64,000 nucleotides of DNA from M55B129 sp034189085 (GTDB lineage: Bacteria > Bacillota > Dethiobacteria > DTU022), in NCBI GenBank assembly GCA_034189085.1, contig JAXHVH010000006.1, positions 1-64,000 on the forward strand. The letters are read 5' to 3'. A program made the translations under genes and the position numbers. Positions 53,437-61,735 of this stretch are shown here, in pieces. Numbering within the stretch: position 1 is the stretch's first letter; every line of letters starts with the position of its first letter. The notes under the pieces are model-generated. The model saw only the letters and a program-made list of their open reading frames with translations. It searched no databases and was not told where the DNA came from.

Positions 53437-55125
53437 GTGATCAATACCGCGCTGATCATTACAAAAAAACAGGGGAGCGGCCTGGTCCGTTTATTTGATC
53501 ATTCACCGGAAGTGAACCTGGTTGCCGTAGCCTGTCCCGACGGTCAAATCGGCTGGCTGACGGAAAATGAACGAAAAAATTTGTATGTCACTGCCGACCT
53601 GGATAAGATAGCGGCGCTTCCTGGGTTGAACACTATAATTGACACAACCGGCCAAAAGTCGGTAAATGAGTACCTGCGAAAGATTCTCAACGGAAGACTG
53701 AAAATAGAAAAGCTACATCCCGATTCTATCTTGAGCGCCGTTATTAGCTCCAGGCAGCATTTCCAGGAAACACGGCTTTTAAAAGGTGAGCTGCTGGCCA
53801 TTCTCAATGCGGTCCAGGACGCTATTGAAGTGGTTGATGAAAAAGGGGTTATCAAATATGTAAACCCCGCCTTTACAAGGGTTTCCGGAATTCCTGAAAG
53901 CGAAAGGGTCGACCGCAGTATATTTGATGTTTCACCGCACGGAGCTCTGGCTCAATCGCTGATCCAGCAGAAACCGGTTACCGGCTATCGGACTTATGTC
54001 GGCGGATCTGAAGCTGACGTGATCTCCAACGCTTCGCCGATTATTGTCGACGGGGAATTGATGGGAGCAGTTGTCGTTTTTCAACCGGTCAGAGATATTC
54101 TAAAACTGATGGACGAGTTGAAATACAGCAATACGATCATTGACAATCTTTATGCCCAGATTGAAAAGATTTCGGGCAGCCGGTTCAGCTTTGACTCACT
54201 CATCGGTCAGAGCAAAGCTTTTATAGCTACTGTTGAAAAGGCCCGCCGGGCTTCCCGCAGTGAAACCTCCCTTTTAATCAGGGGAGAATATGGAACCGGG
54301 AAAAGTCTCTTTGCCCGGGCTATTCACAACAACAGTTCTCGCCGGAAAAGACCCCTCATTATTGTGGACTGCGCCGCTGTTCCCGACTCCCTCCAGGAAA
54401 TAGAATTTTTTGGCTGCGAAAAGGGGGCCATGCCCGGGATATTGCGGACACGACTTGGTAAACTGGAACTGGCCGCAGGAAGCACCCTTTTTATCAAAGA
54501 AATTACTTCTCTCAATGCTCATCTCCAGGACCAGATTCTCCGCGTCCTCGACGAGCAGTCTTTCTGCCGCATTGGTGGCGACAAGCCCATTCCCGCCGAT
54601 GTGCGGATTATTGCTTCGGCCGATAGCAAACTTATTGCCTCTTCGATTCAGGGCTATTTTTCCGAAGAACTCTATCGCCGTCTGAGCCAGGTCACGATCA
54701 CTTTACTGCCGTTACGTAAACGATCTGAAGATATTCCCATGCTTGCTGAAGTCCTTATTGATCGTCTGAACCGCAAGCTGGGTAAAAACGTCACTGAAAT
54801 TTCACCCCGGGCCCTGCAGGAGCTTTCCGAGTATGAATGGCCCGGTAACATCAACGAGTTAAACAGTGTTATAGAACGGGCTATGGCGGTGGTGGATGGA
54901 CAGGTTATTGAATATAACCATCTGGCCATAAGCGGCAACCGTCCGGGTGCTTCGGAAGGTCCCATTTTTGATGAAATAATACCCCTTGATAGAATGGAAG
55001 AGATGATGATCAAACTGGCCCTGACCAGATATGGAGAAACCCTTGAAGGCAAAAAGAAGGCGGCTCAGGCTTTAAATATTTCACTGGCCACTTTGTATAA
55101 TAAGCTGAAAAAAAGCAGTTTTTAA
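53437..55125 (+). CDS. NtrC-type PAS/AAA+/Fis regulator with degenerate ATPase and sigma-54 motifs
   Basis: The 562-residue protein has an N-terminal domain of unknown type (about 1-100), a PAS domain (about 116-225), an AAA+ domain and a C-terminal Fis-type helix-turn-helix (KKAAQALNISLATLYNKLKK). Walker A GEYGTGKS (283-290) is intact. The sigma-54-contacting GAFTGA loop reads GAMPGI (330-335), and the Walker B acid before Glu is Lys (LFIKE, Lys354). These changes should prevent remodelling of sigma-54 polymerase, as in TyrR-like regulators that act with sigma-70. It begins at GTG 53437 behind AAAGGAGG. It lies 30 bases before sucC, so it is a likely regulator of the methylmalonyl-CoA operon. 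Confidence 0.88.
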   Translation: MINTALIITKKQGSGLVRLFDHSPEVNLVAVACPDGQIGWLTENERKNLYVTADLDKIAALPGLNTIIDTTGQKSVNEYLRKILNGRLKIEKLHPDSILSAVISSRQHFQETRLLKGELLAILNAVQDAIEVVDEKGVIKYVNPAFTRVSGIPESERVDRSIFDVSPHGALAQSLIQQKPVTGYRTYVGGSEADVISNASPIIVDGELMGAVVVFQPVRDILKLMDELKYSNTIIDNLYAQIEKISGSRFSFDSLIGQSKAFIATVEKARRASRSETSLLIRGEYGTGKSLFARAIHNNSSRRKRPLIIVDCAAVPDSLQEIEFFGCEKGAMPGILRTRLGKLELAAGSTLFIKEITSLNAHLQDQILRVLDEQSFCRIGGDKPIPADVRIIASADSKLIASSIQGYFSEELYRRLSQVTITLLPLRKRSEDIPMLAEVLIDRLNRKLGKNVTEISPRALQELSEYEWPGNINELNSVIERAMAVVDGQVIEYNHLAISGNRPGASEGPIFDEIIPLDRMEEMMIKLALTRYGETLEGKKKAAQALNISLATLYNKLKKSSF

Positions 55126-55155
55126 AAACTGTATCAGGAGAATGGGGGAATAGAT

Positions 55156-56265
55156 TTGAAACTTTATGAGCATCTCGGGAAAAAGCTGTTTTTCCGCTAT
55201 GATATTCCGATTCCCCGCGGAAAATTAGCTGAAAGTGCCACCGAAGCAGCCGAGGCAGCCGCTGATCTGGGAGAGGTAGTGATTAAAGCACAGGTTCTTT
55301 CCGGTAAGAGAGGCAAGGCCGGCGGCATTGCTTTTGCCTCGGACCCCGATGAAGCTTACCGTGAAGCGAAGAGAATTTTGCAGATGGATTTCGGTACTGC
55401 CGGGGTATCGAAATTGCTTGTTGAGGAAAAATTAAATATTGAACAAGAACTCTATCTTGCTCTTACGGTTGATGGAACCACCCGGCGGCCAGTTGTTCTC
55501 GTGTCGCTGGATGGTGGCATGGATGTGGAAGATGTTCCTGAAGAGCGGATGATCAGATGGCCTGTTGACCCATCAATCGGTTTCCAGGGTTACATGGTGC
55601 GCGAGATCTGCCGGCGCCTGGGAGTAGGAGGGGAATTGGAAAAAGAGTTTGCTTCCTTAATACCAAAGCTCTACAGGCTGTTTCGGGACAGGGATGCCGA
55701 ATTGACCGAAATTAACCCCCTGGCGCTAACGAAGAAAGGCCTGATAGCTGCCGATGCCAAGCTAACTATTGATGACGATGCCATTTATCGCCACCCTCAG
55801 CTGCCTGTGATCAGTGATAAAACAACTCTTGAGCTCAAGGCTGAAGAACTGGATCTATCCTACGTCGAACTGGAAGGGGATATTGCGATAATGGCCAATG
55901 GCGCCGGAATTACCATGGCTACCCTTGATATGGTTCAGCACTATGGTGGAGAACCGGCCAACTTCCTTGATTTCGGCGGCGGGGCGGACACAAAAAAAAC
56001 GGCTCAGGCTCTGGAGCTGCTTCTCGGTACCAATCCGAGAGTGCTTTTGATCAATATTTTTGGCGGAATCACTCGCTGTGATGTGGTAGCCGAGGCTTTT
56101 GCCCGGGTGAAAGAGACCCGGGGCATAGATCTGCCGGTTTCCTTCCGCCTGGTGGGAACAAATGAAGCAGAGGGGCGGGCTATCCTGCAGAAGGTGGGCA
56201 TTGAAAGCTTTACCACCATGGATGATGCTGTACGCCACGCGGTGAAACTGTCCCGGGCTTCCTGA
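55156..56265 (+). CDS. sucC: Succinyl-CoA ligase beta subunit
   Basis: The 369-residue ATP-grasp subunit forms or uses succinyl-CoA with nucleotide phosphorylation. Motifs are the N-terminal YEHLGKKLFFRYDIPIPRG, VVIKAQVLSGKRGKAGG, the metal site in ELTEINPLAL, and the C-terminal CoA-ligase domain ANGAGITMATLDMV with VLLINIFGGITRCDVVA. It begins at TTG 55156 behind GGGGGA. It is slightly shorter than the E. coli protein. Confidence 0.93.
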   Translation: MKLYEHLGKKLFFRYDIPIPRGKLAESATEAAEAAADLGEVVIKAQVLSGKRGKAGGIAFASDPDEAYREAKRILQMDFGTAGVSKLLVEEKLNIEQELYLALTVDGTTRRPVVLVSLDGGMDVEDVPEERMIRWPVDPSIGFQGYMVREICRRLGVGGELEKEFASLIPKLYRLFRDRDAELTEINPLALTKKGLIAADAKLTIDDDAIYRHPQLPVISDKTTLELKAEELDLSYVELEGDIAIMANGAGITMATLDMVQHYGGEPANFLDFGGGADTKKTAQALELLLGTNPRVLLINIFGGITRCDVVAEAFARVKETRGIDLPVSFRLVGTNEAEGRAILQKVGIESFTTMDDAVRHAVKLSRAS

Positions 56266-56332
56266 ACCGGCCGTGATGACGGTTTCACTGAAGCCCTGTT
56301 CAACGACATTCGTTAAGAGAGGTGTTTTAACA

Positions 56333-57211
56333 ATGGCCATCTATATTAATCGGGATACCCGGGTTTTAGTCCAGGGTATTACCGGGCGCCAGGGTTCATT
56401 CCATACAGGACAGATGCTTGCTTATGGAACGAAGATAATCGGCGGTGTATCTCCCGGCAAAAGCGGACAGCTTGTCGAAGGAGTTCCTGTTTATGATACT
56501 GTCTTTGCGGCGATGGAAAAAGAGTTGGCTGAGGCGAGCGTTATCTTTATTCCGGCTTCTCTGGCCAAAGATGCCGCTTTAGAAGCGCTCGATGCGGGAA
56601 TAAAGATTCTGGTCCTGATAACCGAACATATTCCTCTTCACGATGCTATGGAAATTATGGCTGCTGCCGAAGCCAGGGGAGCAACTGTTGTGGGGCCAAA
56701 TACATTCGGGCTTGTCTCGTCCGGACTTTGCAAAATCGGGATTATGCCGAACCGCTACTTTATAGCCGGCCCGGTAGGAGTGGTATCAAGAAGTGGGACC
56801 CTTTGTTATGAAATTGTCGGCCACCTCACGGATAACCAAATTGGGACAACCACTGTAGTCGGCCTTGGCGGTGACCGGGTGGTGGGTTTGCATTTTATCG
56901 ATGTTCTGAAAAAATTTGAGCAAGACGAAGAGACAAAAGCAGTTATTCTGGTGGGAGAAATCGGCGGCAGCGCCGAAGAAGAAGCGGCCGCCTTTATTAC
57001 TTCGACCTTCAGTAAACCGGTTGTGGCTTACCTGGCCGGCCGCAGTGCCCCTCCAGGCAAAAGGATGGGCCATGCCGGGGCTATTATTGAAAGAGGCCGG
57101 GGGACCTTTGCGAGCAAGGTTAAGGCCCTGCAGGAGGCGGGAGTGGCAGTGGCCGAGCTACCCGCTGAAGTTCCTAAAATGATCGATTCACTACTCCCCG
57201 GTAGCAATTGA
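56333..57211 (+). CDS. sucD: Succinyl-CoA ligase alpha subunit
   Basis: The 292-residue subunit binds CoA (VQGITGRQGSFHTGQML) and carries the phosphohistidine in MGHAGAIIERG. ATG 56333 was chosen because it gives the normal N-terminus MAIYINRDTRVLVQG; the open frame runs back to 56273. In the direction of propionate oxidation this enzyme makes ATP or GTP by substrate-level phosphorylation. In the reverse direction it activates succinate. Confidence 0.93.
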   Translation: MAIYINRDTRVLVQGITGRQGSFHTGQMLAYGTKIIGGVSPGKSGQLVEGVPVYDTVFAAMEKELAEASVIFIPASLAKDAALEALDAGIKILVLITEHIPLHDAMEIMAAAEARGATVVGPNTFGLVSSGLCKIGIMPNRYFIAGPVGVVSRSGTLCYEIVGHLTDNQIGTTTVVGLGGDRVVGLHFIDVLKKFEQDEETKAVILVGEIGGSAEEEAAAFITSTFSKPVVAYLAGRSAPPGKRMGHAGAIIERGRGTFASKVKALQEAGVAVAELPAEVPKMIDSLLPGSN

Positions 57212-57279
57212 ACAGCCAGCCATACTAAATTTCCTGGCCGCGACTGCTGACAGCTGTTGAAAGGAGGTTTCGGCAAAAA

Positions 57280-58953
57280 TTGATTGAGCAGAGCAAAAAA
57301 GATAAACTTATCCGAGCCAAGAAAGAGTGGATGAAAAGGGTTGAAAAGACCCTTGAAAAACATCCTGAACGGCGGGAGTTTAAGCTTGACACCGGCCTTC
57401 CCGTTGAAAGGATCTATGACCCTCTAACCATGGAAGATTTTGATTATCCTGACCGGCTGGGCTGGCCTGGTGAATATCCTTTCACCAGAGGTATCCAGCC
57501 GACCATGTACCGTGGGCGCCTCTGGACAATGCGCCAGTATGCCGGCTTTGGCAGCGCCGAAGAAACGAATAAAAGATTCCGTTATCTTCTGGAACAGGGG
57601 CAGACCGGACTGAGCGTTGCTTTTGATCTGCCGACCCAGATCGGCTACGATTCAGATCATCCCCTGGCCCGGGGTGAAGTGGGGAAGGTAGGTGTTGCCG
57701 TCGATTCTCTTGCCGATATGGAAGTTTTAATGGAGCATATTCCTCTTGATCGGGTGAGCACTTCCATGACCATCAACAGCCCAGCGGCAGTTTTGCTGGC
57801 CATGTACATGGCGGTGGCTGAAAAACAGGGTATCCCCATGGATAAAATTAAGGGAACGATTCAGAACGATATTCTCAAGGAATATGTGGCCAGGGGCACT
57901 TACATATTTCCGCCCCGCGAGTCAATGCGCCTCATTGTGGACATATTTGCCTATGCCGGCAAAAATATTCCCAACTGGAATACCATCAGCATCAGTGGTT
58001 ATCATATCAGGGAAGCTGGTTCCACTGCCGTTCAGGAAGCCGCATTTACTCTGAGCAATGCCATTGCTTATGTGGAAGCAGCCCTGGAGGCCGGGCTGGA
58101 AATCGATCAATTTGCACCGCGGCTTTCCTTCTTTTTTAATGCCCATTCCAACTTTTTTGAAGAAATAGCCAAGTTTCGGGCGACCAGGAGGATCTGGGCT
58201 CATTTGATGAAAGAACGTTTTGGCGCAAAAAAAGATCGCTCCATGATGCTTCGATTCCACACTCAGACTGCCGGCTGCACTCTCACTGCCCAGCAGCCCG
58301 ATGTCAATTTGATGCGGGTGGCTTTCCAGGCTCTCAGTGCCGTTCTTGGTGGGACTCAATCCCTTCATACCAATTCGCGCGATGAAGCACTGGCTCTGCC
58401 TTCTGAACATTCCGTGCTGCTGGCCCTGCGCACCCAGCAGGTAATCGGCTATGAAATAGGTGCAACTGATACGGTCGATCCTTTGGGCGGCTCTTATTTC
58501 ATTGAAAATCTGACCGACTATATCGAAGAAGAAGTACTTGGCTATATTAAAAAAATTGATGAAATTGGCGGGGCGGTTGCCGCGATTGAAAAGGGATTCA
58601 TTCAGCAGGAAATTCAGGCCAGCGCTTACCACTACCAGAAAGAGATAGAGAATGATGATCGGGTAGTGGTGGGAGTTAATAAATTTACCATGAGTGCAGA
58701 TCAGCCCATTGATCTGCTGAAGATGGATCCGGCTGTGAGCAGGCGCCAGGTGGAACGGCTGAAGGAAGTCCGCCTGAGCCGTAATCAGGGCAAGGTTGCC
58801 GAAGCACTGCAGGAACTGCGCCGCGCCGCACAGGGTGACGAGAACCTGATGTCTTATATTTTAACTGCTGTGAAGGCTTACGCTACCCTGGGAGAAATTT
58901 GCGGAGTCCTGCGGGATGTGTTCGGCGAGTACAAACAGCATATAACTCTGTAA
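57280..58953 (+). CDS. mcmA: Methylmalonyl-CoA mutase large (catalytic) subunit
   Basis: The 557-residue barrel subunit lacks the B12-binding domain, which is the separate next gene, as in archaeal and many anaerobe enzymes. Tyr in MRQYAGFGSAEETNKRF and Arg in ESMRLIVDIF correspond to the residues that select methylmalonyl-CoA. Isobutyryl-CoA mutases carry Phe and Gln there. The catalytic His is in SGYHIREAG. It begins at TTG 57280 behind AAAGGAGG. Confidence 0.93.
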   Translation: MIEQSKKDKLIRAKKEWMKRVEKTLEKHPERREFKLDTGLPVERIYDPLTMEDFDYPDRLGWPGEYPFTRGIQPTMYRGRLWTMRQYAGFGSAEETNKRFRYLLEQGQTGLSVAFDLPTQIGYDSDHPLARGEVGKVGVAVDSLADMEVLMEHIPLDRVSTSMTINSPAAVLLAMYMAVAEKQGIPMDKIKGTIQNDILKEYVARGTYIFPPRESMRLIVDIFAYAGKNIPNWNTISISGYHIREAGSTAVQEAAFTLSNAIAYVEAALEAGLEIDQFAPRLSFFFNAHSNFFEEIAKFRATRRIWAHLMKERFGAKKDRSMMLRFHTQTAGCTLTAQQPDVNLMRVAFQALSAVLGGTQSLHTNSRDEALALPSEHSVLLALRTQQVIGYEIGATDTVDPLGGSYFIENLTDYIEEEVLGYIKKIDEIGGAVAAIEKGFIQQEIQASAYHYQKEIENDDRVVVGVNKFTMSADQPIDLLKMDPAVSRRQVERLKEVRLSRNQGKVAEALQELRRAAQGDENLMSYILTAVKAYATLGEICGVLRDVFGEYKQHITL

Positions 58954-58995
58954 TAACCGCTGTTCAGTTGCATGGAAGAAGGAGGTAATATTAAA

Positions 58996-59400
58996 ATGGC
59001 TGTTAAGCCTGTACGTGTGCTTGTGGGTAAAATCGGCCTGGACGGACATGACCGCGGAGCCAAGGTGGTTGCCCAGGCCCTCCGTGACTCCGGAATGGAG
59101 GTGATCTACACGGGTTTGCGGCAGACTCCGGAACAAATTGTCGAAGCGGCGCTCCAGGAAGACGTCCAGGTAATTGGCCTGAGCATCTTATCGGGAGCAC
59201 ATATGCAGCTGGTGCCACCGGTGCTGGAAATGCTTCGCGAGCAGGAAAGCCGTGATATAATAGTCATTGTCGGTGGTATTATTCCCCGTGAAGATATTGC
59301 TTATCTGAAAGAACAGGGCGTGGTCGAAGTATTTACCCCCGGGGTTTCCACTACCGAGATTATTGATTTTATCAGGAAAAGAGCTGCCCGGCAGGACTAG
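58996..59400 (+). CDS. mcmB: Methylmalonyl-CoA mutase small (B12-binding) subunit
   Basis: The 134-residue cobalamin-binding domain has the DxHxxG motif in GLDGHDRGAK, which provides the lower axial His, followed by LSILSGAHMQL and VGGIIPRED. ATG 58996 follows AAGGAGG and starts eight codons inside the longest open frame. It completes the split adenosylcobalamin mutase with mcmA. No meaB/argK chaperone is adjacent. Confidence 0.94.
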   Translation: MAVKPVRVLVGKIGLDGHDRGAKVVAQALRDSGMEVIYTGLRQTPEQIVEAALQEDVQVIGLSILSGAHMQLVPPVLEMLREQESRDIIVIVGGIIPREDIAYLKEQGVVEVFTPGVSTTEIIDFIRKRAARQD

Positions 59401-59416
59401 AGAGGAGGAGAGCCGG

Positions 59417-59815
59417 TTGTTCAAAAAGATAGATCACATTGGCATCGCCGTCAGTGACCTTGAAAAAATGGTCTGTATTTTCCGAGACCAGCTCGGACTT
59501 GAATATAAAGGCGAAGAAGAAGTACCCGATCAAAAAGTCAGAACGGCATTTTTCCCCATTGGCGAGAGTAAAATTGAACTGCTCCAGACCACCGATCCGG
59601 AGGGGCCTATCGGGAAATTTATTGTGAAAAAAGGTGAGGGAGTGCATCATATTGCTCTTGGTGTTTCCGATATCGAAGCAAAAATAAGGGAATTAAAGGA
59701 ACAGGGAACAGTGATGATTGACGAGAAACCCCGTAGCGGAGCCGGGGGAGCAAAAATTGCTTTTATCCATCCCAAATCGACCGGCGGGGTCCTCGTTGAA
59801 TTGTGTCAGCGCTGA
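59417..59815 (+). CDS. mce: Methylmalonyl-CoA epimerase
   Basis: The 132-residue vicinal-oxygen-chelate protein interconverts the R and S forms of methylmalonyl-CoA. Metal ligands appear as His in KIDHIGIAV, His in VHHIALGV and Glu in LVELCQ. TTG 59417 directly follows AGAGGAGGAGAGCCGG and gives the family N-terminus MFKKIDHIGIAV. The longer open frame would overlap mcmB. Confidence 0.93.
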   Translation: MFKKIDHIGIAVSDLEKMVCIFRDQLGLEYKGEEEVPDQKVRTAFFPIGESKIELLQTTDPEGPIGKFIVKKGEGVHHIALGVSDIEAKIRELKEQGTVMIDEKPRSGAGGAKIAFIHPKSTGGVLVELCQR

Positions 59816-59840
59816 ATCAGGATTAATAACGGAGAAAGTG

Positions 59841-61391
59841 GTGATTGTTTTGGAGAATAAGCTGAAACAGCTTGAGGAAAGACGCCGCCGGACTATCGCC
59901 GGTGGGGGCGAAGAGCGGATAACGACCCAGCATGACAAAGGCAAGCTTACAGCAAGAGAAAGATTGAGTAAATTGCTTGATGATCACAGTTTTGTGGAGA
60001 TCGGTACTTTTGCCCAGACAGGCCTGGAAGAAGCAAGCAGCCTCGATTTTGCCAATCCGGGGGAAGGTGTGGTTACCGGATATGGAACGGTAAATGGCCG
60101 CCGCATATATGTCTATGCCCAGGATTTTACTGTTGCCGGAGGTTCTCTGGGGGAAGCGCATGCGGAAAAAATATGCCGCATCCTTGATCTGGCTGCTCAG
60201 AATGGAACACCGGTCATCGGGATGAATGATTCCGGTGGTGCGCGCATCCAGGAAGGTGTTTATGCCCTTAACGGCTACGGCTCTATCTTTTACCGCAACA
60301 CCGTCTGTTCCGGGGTTATTCCCCAGCTTTCTGTGATAATGGGGCCCTGCGCGGGAGGTGCAGTTTATTCGCCTGCTATAACTGATTTTGTATTTATGGT
60401 TAGTGGAGTCGGCAACATGTTTATCACCGGTCCGCAGGTTATTAAGGCAGTTACCGGTGAAAGCGTTAGTGCCGAAGAACTGGGTGGAGCTACCACTCAT
60501 AACCAGACCAGCGGCGTTGCGCACTTTTTTGCCGAAAATGAAGAAGAATGTTTTACTCAAATAAGGTCACTTTTAAGCTACATACCTTCGAACAACGTCG
60601 ATGATCCTCCCACGGCGGAACCATGTCAGCCGGAGCTAAAACAGGAAGAATTGCTTGACATTGTGCCGGAGAATCCCAATCGTTCATATGATGTCCGGGA
60701 TGTAATTCTACGGATTTTCGACGGTAGTCAGATACTGGAAGTGCACCGGGATTATGCCAAAAATGCCATAGTCGGTTTTGCCCGCTTAAATGGTCGCTCG
60801 GTGGGCATAATAGCCAACCAGCCCCAGGTTAAGGCCGGTTGCCTCGATGTTAATTGTTCCGATAAGATTGCCCGCTTTGTCCGTTTTTGTGACAGTTTCA
60901 ATATCCCCCTGGTTACCTTTGTTGATGTTCCCGGTTATCTGCCTGGGGTCGAGCAGGAATGGGGAGGGATCATCCGCCACGGGGCCAAGGTCCTTTATGC
61001 TTATTCTGAGGCGACTGTACCCCAGCTTTCGGTTATTCTGCGTAAAGCATACGGCGGTGCCTATATTGCCATGGATTCTCGTTCCCTCGGTGCTGATCTA
61101 TGCCTGGCCTGGCCGACTGCTGAAATTGCGGTCATGGGACCTGAGGGAGCAGTCAATGTAATTCACCGCCGTGAAATTGAACAGGCAGACAATACTGAGG
61201 AGAAAAGACAGGAGCTGGTCAACAGCTACCGGGAGCGCTATGCCACTCCTTATATAGCCGCCGCCAGGGGCTGGATTGATGAGGTTATCGATCCGCGCGA
61301 TACCCGTACTTACCTGATCCGGGGACTGGAAATGGTGGAAAATAAGAGGGAGCAAAGATTGATGCGCAAACACGGCAACATACCGCTCTAA
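59841..61391 (+). CDS. mmdA: Acyl-CoA carboxyltransferase: methylmalonyl-CoA decarboxylase alpha / propionyl-CoA carboxylase beta
   Basis: The 516-residue protein has two crotonase-like halves of a biotin-dependent carboxyltransferase. Signatures are GKLTARERLSKLLDDHSFVE, IGMNDSGGARIQEGV, GPCAGGAVYSPAITDF, FVDVPGYLPGVEQEWGGIIRHGAK and RKAYGGAYIAM. I chose GTG 59841, six bases after GGAG; TTG 59850 is an alternative. The membrane (beta) and biotin-carrier (gamma) subunits are not downstream; a T-box and argC follow. The partners must be encoded elsewhere, or a transcarboxylase-type arrangement is used. Confidence 0.93.
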   Translation: MIVLENKLKQLEERRRRTIAGGGEERITTQHDKGKLTARERLSKLLDDHSFVEIGTFAQTGLEEASSLDFANPGEGVVTGYGTVNGRRIYVYAQDFTVAGGSLGEAHAEKICRILDLAAQNGTPVIGMNDSGGARIQEGVYALNGYGSIFYRNTVCSGVIPQLSVIMGPCAGGAVYSPAITDFVFMVSGVGNMFITGPQVIKAVTGESVSAEELGGATTHNQTSGVAHFFAENEEECFTQIRSLLSYIPSNNVDDPPTAEPCQPELKQEELLDIVPENPNRSYDVRDVILRIFDGSQILEVHRDYAKNAIVGFARLNGRSVGIIANQPQVKAGCLDVNCSDKIARFVRFCDSFNIPLVTFVDVPGYLPGVEQEWGGIIRHGAKVLYAYSEATVPQLSVILRKAYGGAYIAMDSRSLGADLCLAWPTAEIAVMGPEGAVNVIHRREIEQADNTEEKRQELVNSYRERYATPYIAAARGWIDEVIDPRDTRTYLIRGLEMVENKREQRLMRKHGNIPL

Positions 61392-61410
61392 AAAATAAAA
61401 TAAAAAAGCC

Positions 61411-61439
61411 TTGACATAAAAAAAGACATGTAATAAAAT
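61411..61439 (+). promoter_or_regulatory. Sigma-A promoter of the arg T-box leader
   Basis: TTGACA (61411-61416) and TAAAAT (61434-61439) have a 17-base spacer. The start would be about 61446. Confidence 0.82.
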
Positions 61440-61445
61440 CTTAAA

Positions 61446-61720
61446 CAATATTATAAAGCCCTTGACGGGGAGAGTAGCCGTTGTGCAGAGGTATTAGCGA
61501 GCCGGAGTTGGTGAAAGTCCGGACCGAAAGCAGACGGTGAAGCGCACCCCCGAGGCGGCGGTTGAAGCCGGCGATGCGCCGGTGAGTAGGCTGGCCCGGT
61601 TTTATACCGTTATCAAGGCCGTTTTCCGTGAAAACGGTTGAGAGGATCGGCTAATTGGCCGATCAATAAAGGTGGTACCGCGAGCCTCTCGTCCTTTAAA
61701 GGGCGAGAGGCTTTTTTTTG
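61446..61720 (+). ncRNA. T-box leader, arginine-specific (CGC specifier), controlling argC
   Basis: Stem I begins with GGGGAGAGTAGC and contains GAGCCGG and GGTGAAAGTCCGG of the distal loops. The specifier region reads GAAG-CGC-ACCCCCGAG, where CGC (61543-61545) is an Arg codon matching the arginine-biosynthetic genes downstream. The T-box AAAGGTGGTACCGCG (61669-61683) would pair with the uncharged tRNA acceptor end and form the antiterminator. It abuts a perfect terminator. Uncharged tRNA-Arg should thus permit transcription of argC-argJ. Confidence 0.9.
61684..61719 (+). terminator. T-box regulated terminator
   Basis: GCCTCTCG (61684-61691) pairs with CGAGAGGC (61704-61711), extended inward by CC/GG, and is followed by eight T residues. 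Confidence 0.92.
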
Positions 61721-61735
61721 GGGGAGGTATGGTTA

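Noticed and set aside
59823..60560. 245-codon antisense ORF inside mmdA
   Set aside because: Opposite-strand shadow of a strongly conserved gene.
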